Positions 46,701-57,111 of a stretch of DNA of 64,000 nt are shown in pieces. This DNA is from Agelas oroides (Eukaryota; Porifera; Demospongiae; Agelasida; Agelasidae). The DNA is taken from assembly GCA_949130485.1 (NCBI GenBank), contig OX422190.1:9806444-9870443 (forward strand). Direction: 5' to 3'. The translations under genes and the position numbers were made by a program. A model generated the notes under the pieces. The model had not been told where the DNA came from, searched no databases, and saw only the letters and a list, made by a program, of their open reading frames with translations. Numbering within the stretch: position 1 is the stretch's first letter; every line of letters begins with the position of its first letter.

Positions 46701-49061
46701 ATGTTGTGCACACGGGCTCCCCACTAGCATCAGACGTATCCAATGTCCTCTCTCCCTTAGTTACCAGAGAGCCAGGAAGCCTGCAGCAGGGAGGAGCGAG
46801 TCAAACAGATACACAACTGTCACAAACACATGCACACAGCCAATAATGCTCCCAGACCTGAAGTGTTTGTCATACAGCAAGTAAAGCAGTGTTGTTTTAG
46901 TTTAATGTTAGTTTAATTAGGCTACAGATCCAAATTGTTAGTTTAGTTTTAGTTTTAATTACTGAATCTAAAAAGAGTTGGTATCGATGCTTTTAGTTGT
47001 AGTTATACCATTTTTTTGGTGATTTCAAATTAGTTTAGTTGTAGTTTTTAATCAACGGACTAAGGCAGCATCAAATAAGTTTTAGTTTTAATTACTAAAT
47101 GGTCTTATGCCTTACTAAAACGCATTTTAGTTTTGGTTTTAGTTAACTAAAACAACACTGAAGTAAAGAAGGAGGGGTGTGAAAGTGAAACAGATGTAGC
47201 CTTCTTCACAGGCCCCTGTGTCCATCTCTTTGCAGTAGTGGAAGAGGGCTAGCCTCGTTCCCAGGCTCTCGTGTGTGGCCCTGGGAATGAGGCTACCCGG
47301 GTAAAACAACAATAGCTAGGAGGGGGCCTAAGAACGAGGCTAAGACACAGCTTAGGTGGTTCTGTGTTTTGCTAGAATAGAAAAGTGAACAAACAGTTTC
47401 TTTTTTATCGTCATCAAACAACGTGGACCAAATTTATACCACAGCAGACTAACTAAGTATCTTCACAGACAGCCTGATATGGACAGATGGACAGACAAGG
47501 CAACTCACATTGCCTCTGGAGGCTGGAAACACTCTGATCGATTCACTCTCCTGAATTCCTTCATCTCCTCAAAATACTCATCATCCCTCTCCGACAGACA
47601 TGAGTTAGCATCCACCATGCCAGCGATCCAATCATACCCTAGTTTCGGGTCATCACCAGCGTACTTTCGAGGAAACTTCCTTCTCTTTCTCATGTTAGAA
47701 AGCCGCCTGTCCAGAGCACCAAATCGTGAGGTATTGAGTGATTCAATGAGGCTCGTACCGAGGTCTCTCTCGGCTGTGAAACTGAGTGCATGGTCTTTGT
47801 CTTCCGTGTTTCTCTTGTGAGCATCATCATGAAGGAAACTCACACTCAGACCACGCCTCTTTCTAGTGTGGGCATGCATGGAGGTGAGTTAAAGTGAGTG
47901 GAAGAAAATGTGTCCATTTCAGTGGTACACAAGGAGAGGAAGTACTGCTATAATGTCTTGCATGTAGCCTCGTTCCCAGGCCCCGCCCAGCTTTCCGTCG
48001 CTTATTAGTACGGCTTTTCCGTACTGCAAGCGATGGAAAGCTGGGCGGGGCCTGGGAACGAGACTATCTTGCATGTACAACCTGTGTGATTTACATATGG
48101 ATCTCGTATTCTCAGTTTGTACACACAACGAAACATGTAACAGTTCCCAGACCCCAATCACACAATTTGTTATAAACTCTTACAAACCAGGCTAGGCTGT
48201 GTGTTTCCACAAGTGATGAGAGTGGGAGAGGGGGAGCTAGAATAAGCTGTGGTGAGTTGACCTACAGGTCAAGGTTCAACCCCAGTTCTACCTACCTTCT
48301 ACTAGACGATGAATCAACAAATGATCTTCTCATTTGAGTCTTGTCAGACCTGGAGCCATCGAAAATCGCCTCTTCAAGAGAGAGATCAGGAGGAGGAGGA
48401 GAAGACTGGAAACTTGTCGTCTTTGGAGTGGATGAGAGTCGTCGTGGTTGGGGATGTTTGTGGGTGGGATGAGGAGGGGTAGAGGGAGAGGGACTGCTGA
48501 CAATGGACTGTGGAGAAAGAAAATGACAGTTAATAACCTTGTGCCAGAGGAAGATAATGGTGAAATGTCAATCAAACTTAAAGTAGAACTTTACCAAGCA
48601 CACTAAGAAAATGTTAAAATATTGAACACTTGTTCATCTTCCCAAACCCTTATACTACCCACAGTCCAGCTAGTCTGGCTACGAGAGTCTGGCTATGCGA
48701 GACTACAGTCCAGCTGCCTAACAGTAATGCCTACACCATTGCAATGGCAAAGTCATAGACTTTGTAGTGCACTTGGTCCATCCGTAGAACCTACACTTGT
48801 AGCAGGAGAGAGTTGCATCAGCCTAGCTCTCTTCCTGGGCAGGTTGTCCACACGCTCAAGTGGTCCCCGCCCCCCTTTTCTAGCACCTCGGTGTACAGCT
48901 AGTTCCCTCCACCTCTTCTCGCTTCTCTCCTCCAACCCTCGCCTGGAAGGCGCCTTATTCAACACCCTAAAGCTCCTTCGAAGCTCTTCTTGGCCTTTTC
49001 TCAGTTTGTCAAGCAGTACACTGCTTGTAACCCTTGGCTCGTCTTTCAACCGAACCGCCAT
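43780..49061 (-). CDS. MIIP: MIIP-like (migration and invasion-inhibitory protein) gene
   Basis: Seven minus-strand exons: 49061-48795 (MAVRLKDEPRVTSS...KLRKGQEELRRS), 48507-48296 (Ser/Pro-rich), 47862-47509 (contains GYDWIAGMVDANSCLSERDD), 45647-45525 (SSHCPVCEGKHKSRPSPTRY), 45376-45280 (VSVPRSSLLAPYK...HRRRSFDPTDSMGLS), 45032-44931 (HCLAGWETAKPSVV), 43863-43780 (...EYNLRSRTIKKLRKL, stop). All phases agree; 412 aa in total, near human MIIP (388). The DYDWIAG-like and P-R-S...HRR+SFD...HCL-GW blocks are the basis of the call, made from memory of the family. The last exon is the weakest: the nearer acceptor (43871) would end the protein at once. The fourth-exon acceptor is also inferred. MIIP is reported to bind IGFBP2 and restrain migration in vertebrates. 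Confidence 0.7.
44703..44799. mobile_element. Hairpin MITE copy
   Basis: TAGCCTTGTTCCCAGGCCCC...GGCCTGGGAACGAGGCTA with GTTGTCAAG / GTTGTCGAG flanks (8 of 9 identical). Confidence 0.8.
44856..44911. mobile_element. Short hairpin MITE copy
   Basis: TAGCCTCGTTCCCAGGCC...GGCCTGGGAACGAGGCTA with ACATGGAAA / ACATGGACA flanks (8 of 9). Confidence 0.8.
45471..45519. pseudogene. Truncated tandem copy of MIIP exon 4 end
   Basis: Repeats the 3' part of exon 45647-45525, including the GTGAG|GTATG donor, but lacks about 9 bp (GGAAACACA-type), which puts a stop in frame. A recent partial exon duplication. Confidence 0.75.
46384..46725. repeat. Tandem repeat, 6 copies of ~51/63 bp
   Basis: The unit has GTGTGAAGGCCTGGGGTATG and AGGCTAGGTTCTTACATG followed by TTGTGCACAC; alternate copies carry an extra 'GGCTCCCCACT' segment. 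It contains the MITE end CCTGGGGTATGAGGCTA. In a MIIP intron. Confidence 0.85.
46887..47160. mobile_element. Non-autonomous hAT-type MITE with 8-bp target duplication
   Basis: TIR CAGTGTTGTTTTAGTT...AACTAAAACAACACTG, flanked by perfect AAGTAAAG (46879-46886 and 47161-47168). 8-bp duplication and CAG-start ends are typical of hAT elements. The interior is T-rich degenerate TTTTAGTT repeats. Confidence 0.85.
47965..48066. mobile_element. Hairpin MITE copy with 9-bp target duplication
   Basis: TAGCCTCGTTCCCAGGCCCC...GGCCTGGGAACGAGACTA, flanked by TCTTGCATG (47956-47964 and 48067-48075). The palindrome is almost full-length. Confidence 0.85.
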
Positions 49062-49157
49062 TTTTCAAATCCGAGTTTGTTTTGGTGTGCTCCTATTAGA
49101 ACTTAAGGTCGAAGGTCAAGATGTGCATTCTAATTATAGCGCACCCCACGAGTAAAA
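49062..49157. promoter_or_regulatory. 96-bp bidirectional promoter, MIIP / PSMB6
   Basis: Only 96 bp separate the two divergent start codons. Contains AAGGTCGAAGGTCA, a DR1-like direct repeat of nuclear-receptor half sites (one mismatch). No TATA box. Both 5' UTRs must be very short or overlap. Confidence 0.65.
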
Positions 49158-50613
49158 ATGGCGACTTTGTCTGTGTTTTCTGCACTGCCAAACTTTGAGG
49201 CTGCGTCCTTTGTGGAGGCAGAGTGGACGAAGCAGGAAGTCTTCACTGGAGTAAGTGGTCTGTTACTAGGGCAGAAGGTTGCAGAATATATGTGGCTTAT
49301 TGCAACTTCAGTTATTGCAATGCAGCTTCCAAGGATGTGGGCAACAGCTGGACTGGTAGCATGCACACCAATTATAATCTGGTTGATTCGCTTTTGCAAA
49401 TAATGACATAGCTGTATGCGGCATGACATCTACCAAAAGTAATTGTGGAGTTCCTTCAGCCCCTGCTCTCTCCCCCAACCCCCAACCCCATCCCACTACA
49501 GACCTCCATAATGGCAGTGGAGTATGATGGAGGAGTCGTGATAGGAGCCGACTCCAGAACAAGCAGCGGGTATGTGTCTTGAATGTGCAGTTTACATACA
49601 TGTAAAATGTAGCATGTTACATGTCTGGTATTCTTTGTAATGTAGTTGGACCCACTTGGTATTTCAAATTTCCTCTCCCCTTCTCCTCTTCCTCCTCTGA
49701 CCCTCTTCTTACCTGTGTATACCTCTTCCTTACTTCATCCTTCCTCTCCCTCTCTTCCCCCTCTTTCTCCTCCTCTTCATCTTCCTTCCTCCCCTCCCTC
49801 TTCCCTCCCCCCCCCCCCCCCCCCTCCTTACTCATCCTTCTTTCTCTCCTCATCTTCCCCCTGCACTCTCTCCCCCCTCCATGCCCCCTTCCTCCCCTCC
49901 TCACTTCCTCACAGCGTCTACGTGGCTAACCGAGTGTCAGACAAGCTGACACAAATCTCTGATCACATCTTCTGCTGCCGTTCAGGATCATCTGCCGACA
50001 CCCAGGCCACTGCTGACATTGTCAAAGCTCATCTCAACCTCCTCAGGTCAATACTTGGAATACATCTTACCTTACCTCTAGGATTAAGTAGTCGAATGTC
50101 AAAAATACATGTGCTTGTATGAGCGATCAGTGAACCATATCTCCCTGAAATAGGCAGGTAGTCCTACATAGGAAGGCACATGCACAGTTTGGGTTGTGGG
50201 AATGCTAGTGGTTGGAAGTATGGAAAATTCGTAGCTGTTTCTTCTCTCTCTCTCTCTCGTGTGTGTGTGTGTTAAACCTCTATTGAACTTGTGAATGCAA
50301 GGTACAATGAGGGGGTGGGTATTCCCATCACTAAGTATCAAAGTACTGAACGATTGTACTGCATACAATAATGGGCCACCGCAGAGATACCAATATACAT
50401 ATTTACTATGTGTCTTGTATAGAATGTCAGGTTGTAGTTCTATTTCTGCTGCACCAATTGCAAATGAACCTTCAACTGCCTTTCGTGATACCTGGTGGAG
50501 CAGGGATGAGAACTCAGTTGACGAGAGTTTCAGCTCGTACTTGAGGGTCCTTAACCCAGTCATGTGTGGTACACCTCGTGCTCCTACTTCGATGGTGGTT
50601 AGGGTAGTAGTGT

Positions 50614-50673
<60 letters not shown>

Positions 50674-51600
50674 CACACACACACACACACACAGTATTGA
50701 GATGGATGAACCACCACTGGTGAAGACGGCTGCTAACCTTTTTCGTCGCTATTGTTATGAGTATCGTGACAGTAGGATAGCCGGCATCCTATGTGCCGGG
50801 TGGGATAAGAGGGAGGGAGGACAGGTGAGGATGTGTGGAGGGAGGGATGAGAGTGTGTTAGTTGTGATAAGAGAAAGAGAGAGGGGGGGAGAAGGAGAAC
50901 CGGAGAGTTGGTGAGGTGGAAGTGGTGACATGGGTTCCAGTGATATTGATAACTAATTCTCGGTTCCTCTCATCTCGTGTTCACAGGTGTACTCAATCCC
51001 ACTAGGAGGAATGTGCGTTAGACAGCCTTTTGCCATCGGAGGTCAGTTTCTCACTAACCTGCTCCTCCCCCTCCCTCGTTAAATCCCCTCCTTTTACCGA
51101 CCATTACTAACCATGGTGTATGCATTATCTTTGTTCCTCCTCCTTCCCTCTGGCACTCTCCCTTCCTCTCTATCCCTCTCTCTTTCTTCCCCTTCCTTCC
51201 CCTTCTTCCCCCTCCCTTCCCTTCTCCTCATCCCTCTCTTTCTTCCCCTCCATTCCCCTTCTTCCTCCCTCTCTGCCACCCAAGGATCTGGCAGCACCTA
51301 CATCTATGGCCACTGTGATGCTAACTTCAAGCCAGGCATGACCAAAGACGAGTGTCTCCACTTTGTCACTAATGGTAAGTAAGGGGTCCATGACTTGTGT
51401 AAACCCCCCATGATTCTAAATTTGGATGGTGATTTACCAGAGCGTGCAGAGTATGAATAGAGTGCCTTTTATACTGCATGTGATGCACAGCTAGTAATAA
51501 CTAATCAAATTATGTTTGTGCATGTCAGAATGTGACTGTATTATGTTGTGGCTATATAGGCTAAAATTGATCGTCATCTCCACACACACTCCCACACACA

Positions 51601-51662
<62 letters not shown>

Positions 51663-51791
51663 GCTCTTGCACTAGCTATATCTCGAGACGGTAGTTCTGG
51701 GGGAGTGATACGACTAGCGGCAGTGGAGGAGGGAGGAGTGGAGAGAACGGTCCTCACAGGGCACGACATACCACAGTTCTACTCAGACTAG
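49158..51791 (+). CDS. PSMB6: Proteasome 20S core subunit beta type-6
   Basis: Beta-1 subunit, carrier of caspase-like peptidase activity in the proteasome core. Exons: 49158-49250, 49502-49569, 49915-50046, 50695-50824, 50987-51041, 51285-51374, 51664-51791; 231 aa (human 239). A propeptide ends ...VFTG, and the mature enzyme starts [20 protein letters not shown], so the catalytic Thr is codon 32, with Asp and Lys partners in GADSR and [52 protein letters not shown] and [12 protein letters not shown] are all family signatures. The T1 residue is the first codon of exon 2. Long CT/CA tracts precede three acceptors. The subunit appears functional. Confidence 0.97.
50605..50694. repeat. (CT)n(AC)n acceptor tract
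   Basis: Sixty-odd bases of CT repeat then CA repeat immediately before the PSMB6 exon 4 acceptor. Confidence 0.9.
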
Positions 51792-52571
51792 AACAATAGA
51801 CAATCCATTATTCATGATTGTAGCGTCTGATTGCTCTACATTTTCAGTGGAAGAAAACGCTTTGTGGAGTTTGCATGCATGTATGTGGCTTTTATGAGAA
51901 GAACAGAAATGGCATGGTGTGCAGGGGGAAACTGGCGTGATACAAACATGCACTGATCGATGTCTGATTGTGTGAGCTATGCTTGCATGATGGAATTAAC
52001 ATTTGGGCCACCCTACTGTCCATATACTACAGTACAGAACGAGGCTGGGAGTTGAACAGCTGCAAACATGCAGTAATTAATAAGACAAGGGGGACAGCAT
52101 CAACAATGGGTGAATGAACATTAACTATTTTTTTTCCTGCAGCTGAAGGTAAGATCTTATGCAAAGCCATCCACTAAGCAGGACACATTTCAGCCAAAAG
52201 TGAGGGCCTCATAAGCTGCAATTAAGGTAGTCAAGAGTTGAGGACGGCCATGATGTGCATACAGTCACCTTATCGATCAAGTTGTACCATCTTGAAGGTA
52301 TACAGCCATACAGCCATACCTTACCTGAGCTTATGAGCACCGCAAAACCTTACTAATCCAGATTTTGTCCTGAGGAGTATTTGCAGCTGGATTTAGAGGC
52401 AGTACAGGTTTAATTTTGATACACAGTTGAACGTGTAATTAACAATACCAACACATCACACACACACACACATCACGTGTGTCTGCATCCATATTAGAGG
52501 GGGGTATGACCCGAATAGAATGTGCAACAAAACTGTAAAACAGATCAGATGTGTACAGTCACACACGGTAG
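51792..52571. other. Convergent spacer PSMB6 / Rab-like
   Basis: No coding exon or structural element recognised apart from a short CA tract near 52456. Confidence 0.5.
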
Positions 52572-55500
52572 CTAGAGTATGGTACAACATTTGGTGTGTC
52601 TTCTTCTTGTGCGTGTGGGAGTGACAAGAAGCTCCTCTTCAGAGTCTGGGCTACTGCTTTCTCGTGAGTACAGGAGGGCTGTGGACTCTGTGTGTGGTGT
52701 GTGTGTGGTGTGTGTATGTGTGTATGTGTGTGTGTGTGTGTGGTGTGTGTGTATGTGTGTGTGGTGTGTGGTATGTGTGTGGTGTGTGTGGTGTGTGTGT
52801 TGTGTGTGTGTGTGTGTGTGTGGTGTGTGGTATGTGTGTGGTGTGTGTGTATGTGTGTATGTGTGTGTGTGTGTGTGGTGTGTGTGTATGTGTGTGTGGT
52901 GTGTGGTATGTGTGTGGTGTGTGTGGTGTGTGTGTTGTGTGTGTGTGTGTGTGTGTGGTGTGTGGTATGTGTGTGGTGTGTGTGGTGTGTGTGTTGTGTG
53001 TGTGTGTGTGTGTGTGGTGTGGTGTGTGTGTGCCTGCTATATATGCCACGAACGCTATATTTTCAAGCATTTCGCTTCATCAATGCAATGCATAGCCTCA
53101 TACACAGGCATGCACAGCCTGGCTACACAATGCACTGATGAAGAAATAAACTTAATCGAAATCAGCTGTTCCGCAAGACACAGTACCACAGTCCTACCTT
53201 TAGCACCAGAACTTCTACTGTACTGGTCCACCACTGCAGTACACAGCACCTTCAGCATACTATTGACACCATCACCAGTTTTAGCGGACACTTCAAACAC
53301 ATACTTCTTGCTAACATTACAATGTGCAGCAAAACCATTCAGCATGTCAACTGTCACTTCTCTCTCGTTCTCAGCCAAGTCACTCTTCATACCAACCACT
53401 GCGTAGATGACGTCTGTGTCATCTTTGTAGTGCTGGGCCTCAGCAAACCACTTGTTTAGTCTAGTGAGTGTGTACTCGCTGTCTAGACTGCAGATCATGA
53501 GGATCACGTTGGCTCTACGATAGTAGCCGGCTGTGAGGGACTGAAACCTTTCTCTGTTGGCTGTGTCCACCATTGTGAGCTGGCATGGTGGGAGAAAATG
53601 GACAGTGAGCTGGAGGATAGCTTTTATAATAAAACTGGCAGTCAGCAGGACTTGGCCCCTGGCTTGAGGTGCCAGTGTTCTGACCATCTGAGCTACAACT
53701 GCTGGACAACCAAGTACATGACTGTGTCCACCAATGTGAGGTGGGAGAGAATGGACAGTGAACTGGATAACGTCTATAATTATACAGTGAAACCTCTCTA
53801 ATACGGACACCCTTGAGACTAAAATATTTGTCCTGATTAGTGAGGTGTCCTTATTTTAGGGGTGTCTTTTAACGAGAGGTTCCACTGTACAATAAAACAC
53901 CTTGCCTGTAAATAAATGCGCTTTCATGCGGGTATAAGGTGAAAGTCAGAAGTCATTGGGAATTGACTCAGGGTTCCTGGCTTCAACTTCAACTGCCGGT
54001 ACTCCAGTCGGATCTCTGAAGAACTCTAGTTTTATCTTAACCCTTTAAACACTGAGTTTTATCTTAACTAATTCTACTTTTCGTTGAGTGAGAACTAACC
54101 CAACTGGTCTGGATACTGGCTGAAACTGAAAATGGTCGCAGTGATCATCAACAATAATTGGTTGCAGCAGTGAAATAATGAATCTAATTATATGTTACCA
54201 GTGCATATGTACATGGTCAAGGTTATCACAGCTGTGCTTCTACTACGAGTGGGTCACATGGTGGCCTGAACCTTCCGAGTGTTCTACTAACCAAGAACAA
54301 AACAAACAAGTGTAAGAGTTCAGTCGTGTATTTTCTTAAGTAGAAGATTGGTGCTTTAAATTATCCTCTTAAAATCTATCAACAGCAAATGTTGACACTA
54401 CTTCACTTTCAGCATCATGATCGGCTATTAGGTAGAATGGTCAGCTGTATATATAACAAACCGTCCAGTCAAATTACAGCAGAAGAGGTGAATAAATAAA
54501 TCACTTGTAGCGAACCTCAATGACAGACCAACCGGTTTAACTAACAGATTTTAGGCTTTGGCATGCCTACACCTTATCACAATCTTCAGTGTACGTACAA
54601 CAAACCTGCTTTATAATGCGTCAGGTCAGAACACTCTCATTTCTTGCATAAAGTAGCTTGTTGTTGATTTGTGTATTCCTAGTTTTATAAGGTGTTCAAA
54701 AATTGTATTTGGCTGAAGAAGGTCCCTAGGGACCGAAACATGGCGCTCTAGGTTTGATGATTTATTGTGAGTTAAGATTCAACTATCAGATCCACTCGAT
54801 CGATTGAGAGACCAGTTGTTTGGGATTCAGACTATCACAGTTTACAGGCAGCTGGGACAACCCCAATCTTCACCTTGGATGATAAATCTACAGTTTGCTA
54901 ATCAACAGTGCATTTAGTGGTGATAATTTGACTATATTTATCATTATGTGATGTATATTCTTGGTTCCTGTGTGCACCACTCCCATACCTTCAGCTGGTA
55001 GTTGTAATAGAGCAGGGAGGAATGGATGGAACAATATTCACTATACAGGTGTCTTTGTAGAATGTACCCATCATCATGAACTTCATATTTGGCAGTAACA
55101 ATGAATTTCTCAGCACAAAATGTCAGCTACAGACTCTTTTATCTTCATTCCCAGACTTTCCCACCATCCAGATTTGGATCACTTACCGTACTTCAATAGT
55201 GGGGAATTTGATTACCTCTGATGGCATAGTTAAACTGTATGAGTCAGTAGTCATCTTTCTTTTTTTTTTGCGGGGATTAAATTACAGGGTCTGCCCCACT
55301 ATAGGGGCAATTGACGTTTTAATTAGTCAAATCCCCCCCTTGCCCCACTATAGCCTGATTATGGGGGGGGGGGGGGGGGGGGAGGGGGGGGGTTGGGCCT
55401 TACATTGATAGGTACATCAACTGGTGCTCCAAGGCTCTTTGCAAAGGGTGTGGCTTGCAAACTCCAGGTGAGAAACGTTTGTGTAAACTGGTGGTGCTTA

Positions 55501-55975
55501 GCAACTCACAGTGACTTTAGTGTTGCGTGCAATGGAGAGGTTTTTGGTGTGTGTGTCGTATAGTCTTCCTCTGGACGCAAAAGGTGTGGACATGGTACCC
55601 GTGGGAGCATTCTCGGCATCCTCCGGGTCATCACGAAATGTCTAGCAACAAGAGGGGACAGACAACAGGTGGGCGTGTCAGGAAGAAGTACTAAATATTT
55701 ACAAGCTCAACATAGCCATTGATATGCATGCATTTTACATAGATAGTTGTCCCCCACATCCCAGTCACTCCAGCACAGCTGTTGAGGCCTGGTAATGGAA
55801 GTCTACTGGACTGGCTTCTGCAGAGCTAGCCACACAGACAGCTAGACAGATGTTACCACTGGCAGAGACATACCTTGAACTTTATTCTGTAGTAAAGGCT
55901 GCTCTTTCCCGCGCCCGCCTCGCCCAGGAGTATCATACGAATGGTGTAGTGTCTGTTATGGCTGTAGGCGGCCAT
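52572..55975 (-). CDS. Atypical Rab-like small GTPase
   Basis: Minus-strand exons: 55975-55874 (MAAYSHNRHYTIRMILLGEAGAGKSS, P-loop), 55641-55510, 53579-53198 (DTANRERFQSLTAGYYRRANV ... VGMKSDL ... FEVSAKTG), 52678-52572 (...RTRRRHTKCCTIL, stop). Phases agree; 240 aa. G1 is canonical (GEAGAGKS) and G5 (SAK) is present. G3 reads DTANRERF instead of DTAGQERF, so the switch Gly and catalytic Gln are both changed. G4 reads MKSD instead of NKxD. The polybasic stretch plus CCTIL end predicts geranylgeranylation. The insert between P-loop and G3 is longer than in classical Rabs. I cannot assign a subfamily. The GT-rich region 52690-53030 is intron. The last-exon join is inferred from phase and the CAAX ending. 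Confidence 0.82.
52690..53030. repeat. (GT)n with higher-order repeat
   Basis: About 340 bp of GT/GGT with a duplicated ~115-bp block, in the last intron of the Rab-like gene. All long frames here are artefacts. Confidence 0.9.
53646..53712 (-). mobile_element. tRNA-derived SINE head
   Basis: Minus strand: GTTGTAGCTCAGATGGTCAG (A-box-like) followed by CACTGGCACCTCAAGCCAGG anticodon-arm-like hairpin; no good B-box. In an intron of the Rab-like gene. Confidence 0.4.
54713..54738 (+). ncRNA. Degenerate hammerhead-like core
   Basis: CTGAAGA, a 6-bp stem GGTCCC/GGGACC, then GAAAC. One extra A precedes stem II and no closing stem I was found. Probably a decayed member of a hammerhead-bearing element. 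A truncated relative of the 18.05-kb copy is at about 55758-55797. Confidence 0.35.
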
Positions 55976-56014
55976 CGTTTAACAATAACTGTCTGCTGAC
56001 CCCTGGCCCTCGAG

Positions 56015-56032
56015 TATATATAGGTGACGTCA
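56015..56032 (-). promoter_or_regulatory. TATA box and CRE upstream of the Rab-like gene
   Basis: TATATATA (56015-56022) lies about 40 bp before the start codon on the minus strand, and a full CREB/ATF palindrome TGACGTCA (56025-56032) is just upstream. The order CRE, TATA, ATG is as in cAMP-responsive promoters. Confidence 0.6.
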
Positions 56033-56670
56033 TCACCATGCTATGAATCCTATTGGCGACGATTCGACGCCTAGTGCAGATTATTTTGCAGCGAGGTGAG
56101 TTTTTATTGCTGGCTCCCTATATGTATCTATGTATCTAGCTCGAAGCCTGTGATATTGTAATTGCAGAGTAAACTTACTGACAGTCTTACTAGCAAGAAT
56201 TTTTTCACCAGCTAAATCAAAATATCTCCTCACCTAGATAAGAGTTCTGAATGTTAAAAGTACTGATGCAGCAACACAGTTGTTAGTGGGTAAGGAAGTA
56301 TAGAAGACTTTAGCTTCTAGGCCGGCTGTGTCCAGTGCTAGGAACTTGTTTGTGATTACCTTGATTATGAGGTGCCTTGTTGTTCTAGCTAGCCACAACT
56401 GCATTATCAGGACAGAGTTTTGCCCAAGCACCCTGAAGGTACGGATCTAGTCCATACATGAAGTAGCCTCGTATACCCAGGCAGTGAGGGTACAAGGCTG
56501 TGCATGAAGTAGAGTTGTGATAAAATGGAGAGTGTAACGTCAATGCCAGTCTTTTGCAAACCACAACCCAGAGTTTAGCTAGAAGACTTTATCATCAGTA
56601 CTAGTACAAAGAACAAAGTTCAACTTGTGGGGCCATGCTCCCTTTGAAACTAAGGAAGGAGACCTCTATG

Positions 56671-57111
56671 TAATAATGTTGTCCACATGAACTTCACGAT
56701 AAATTACTGATGAGAAATCTTAAACTGTGCCTGTTTTGTCGTGGCAATGGAAATTTGGTTTTGTGTGTACAGATTTGTAGCTTTACTTAACCATGACCAT
56801 CACTGTTGAAATTACTAACAAGAGCTTGAACTGATGAGAGACTAATATACAACAAACTGTGGCTTCAAAGCCTACGTCACTAAATATGCTTAGGTGTATG
56901 GTTTTGTTGGCCATTCGTGACTGGTTCAGTGAATTACTAACAAGAACATTAAAAAAGTTTGCTCCTCTCTGTGTCCATTTTATCAACATGTATTCATGAT
57001 ATACATTTTCAGTGCTGTATTACTTCAGAATTTCCTTCCAACAGGGGACTGGCCCAGGATATTGAAAAGAAAAACTATTGTTATATGTAACTTGTGTTAA
57101 TATCTGTGAAG
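56671..57111. repeat. Upstream region duplicated with the Eph-like genes
   Basis: From TAATAATGTTGTCCACATGA at 56671 to the Eph-like start codon, this region is repeated at about 61905-62460 with indels. The duplication therefore covers the promoter as well as the gene. Confidence 0.8.

Noticed and set aside
46388..46846. 152-codon repeat-containing plus-strand frame
   Set aside because: Tandem MITE-end repeat inside a MIIP intron, no coding signature.
52579..53406. 275-codon plus-strand frame rich in Cys/Val
   Set aside because: It runs through the (GT)n tract and antisense to the Rab-like exons; composition is that of a dinucleotide repeat.
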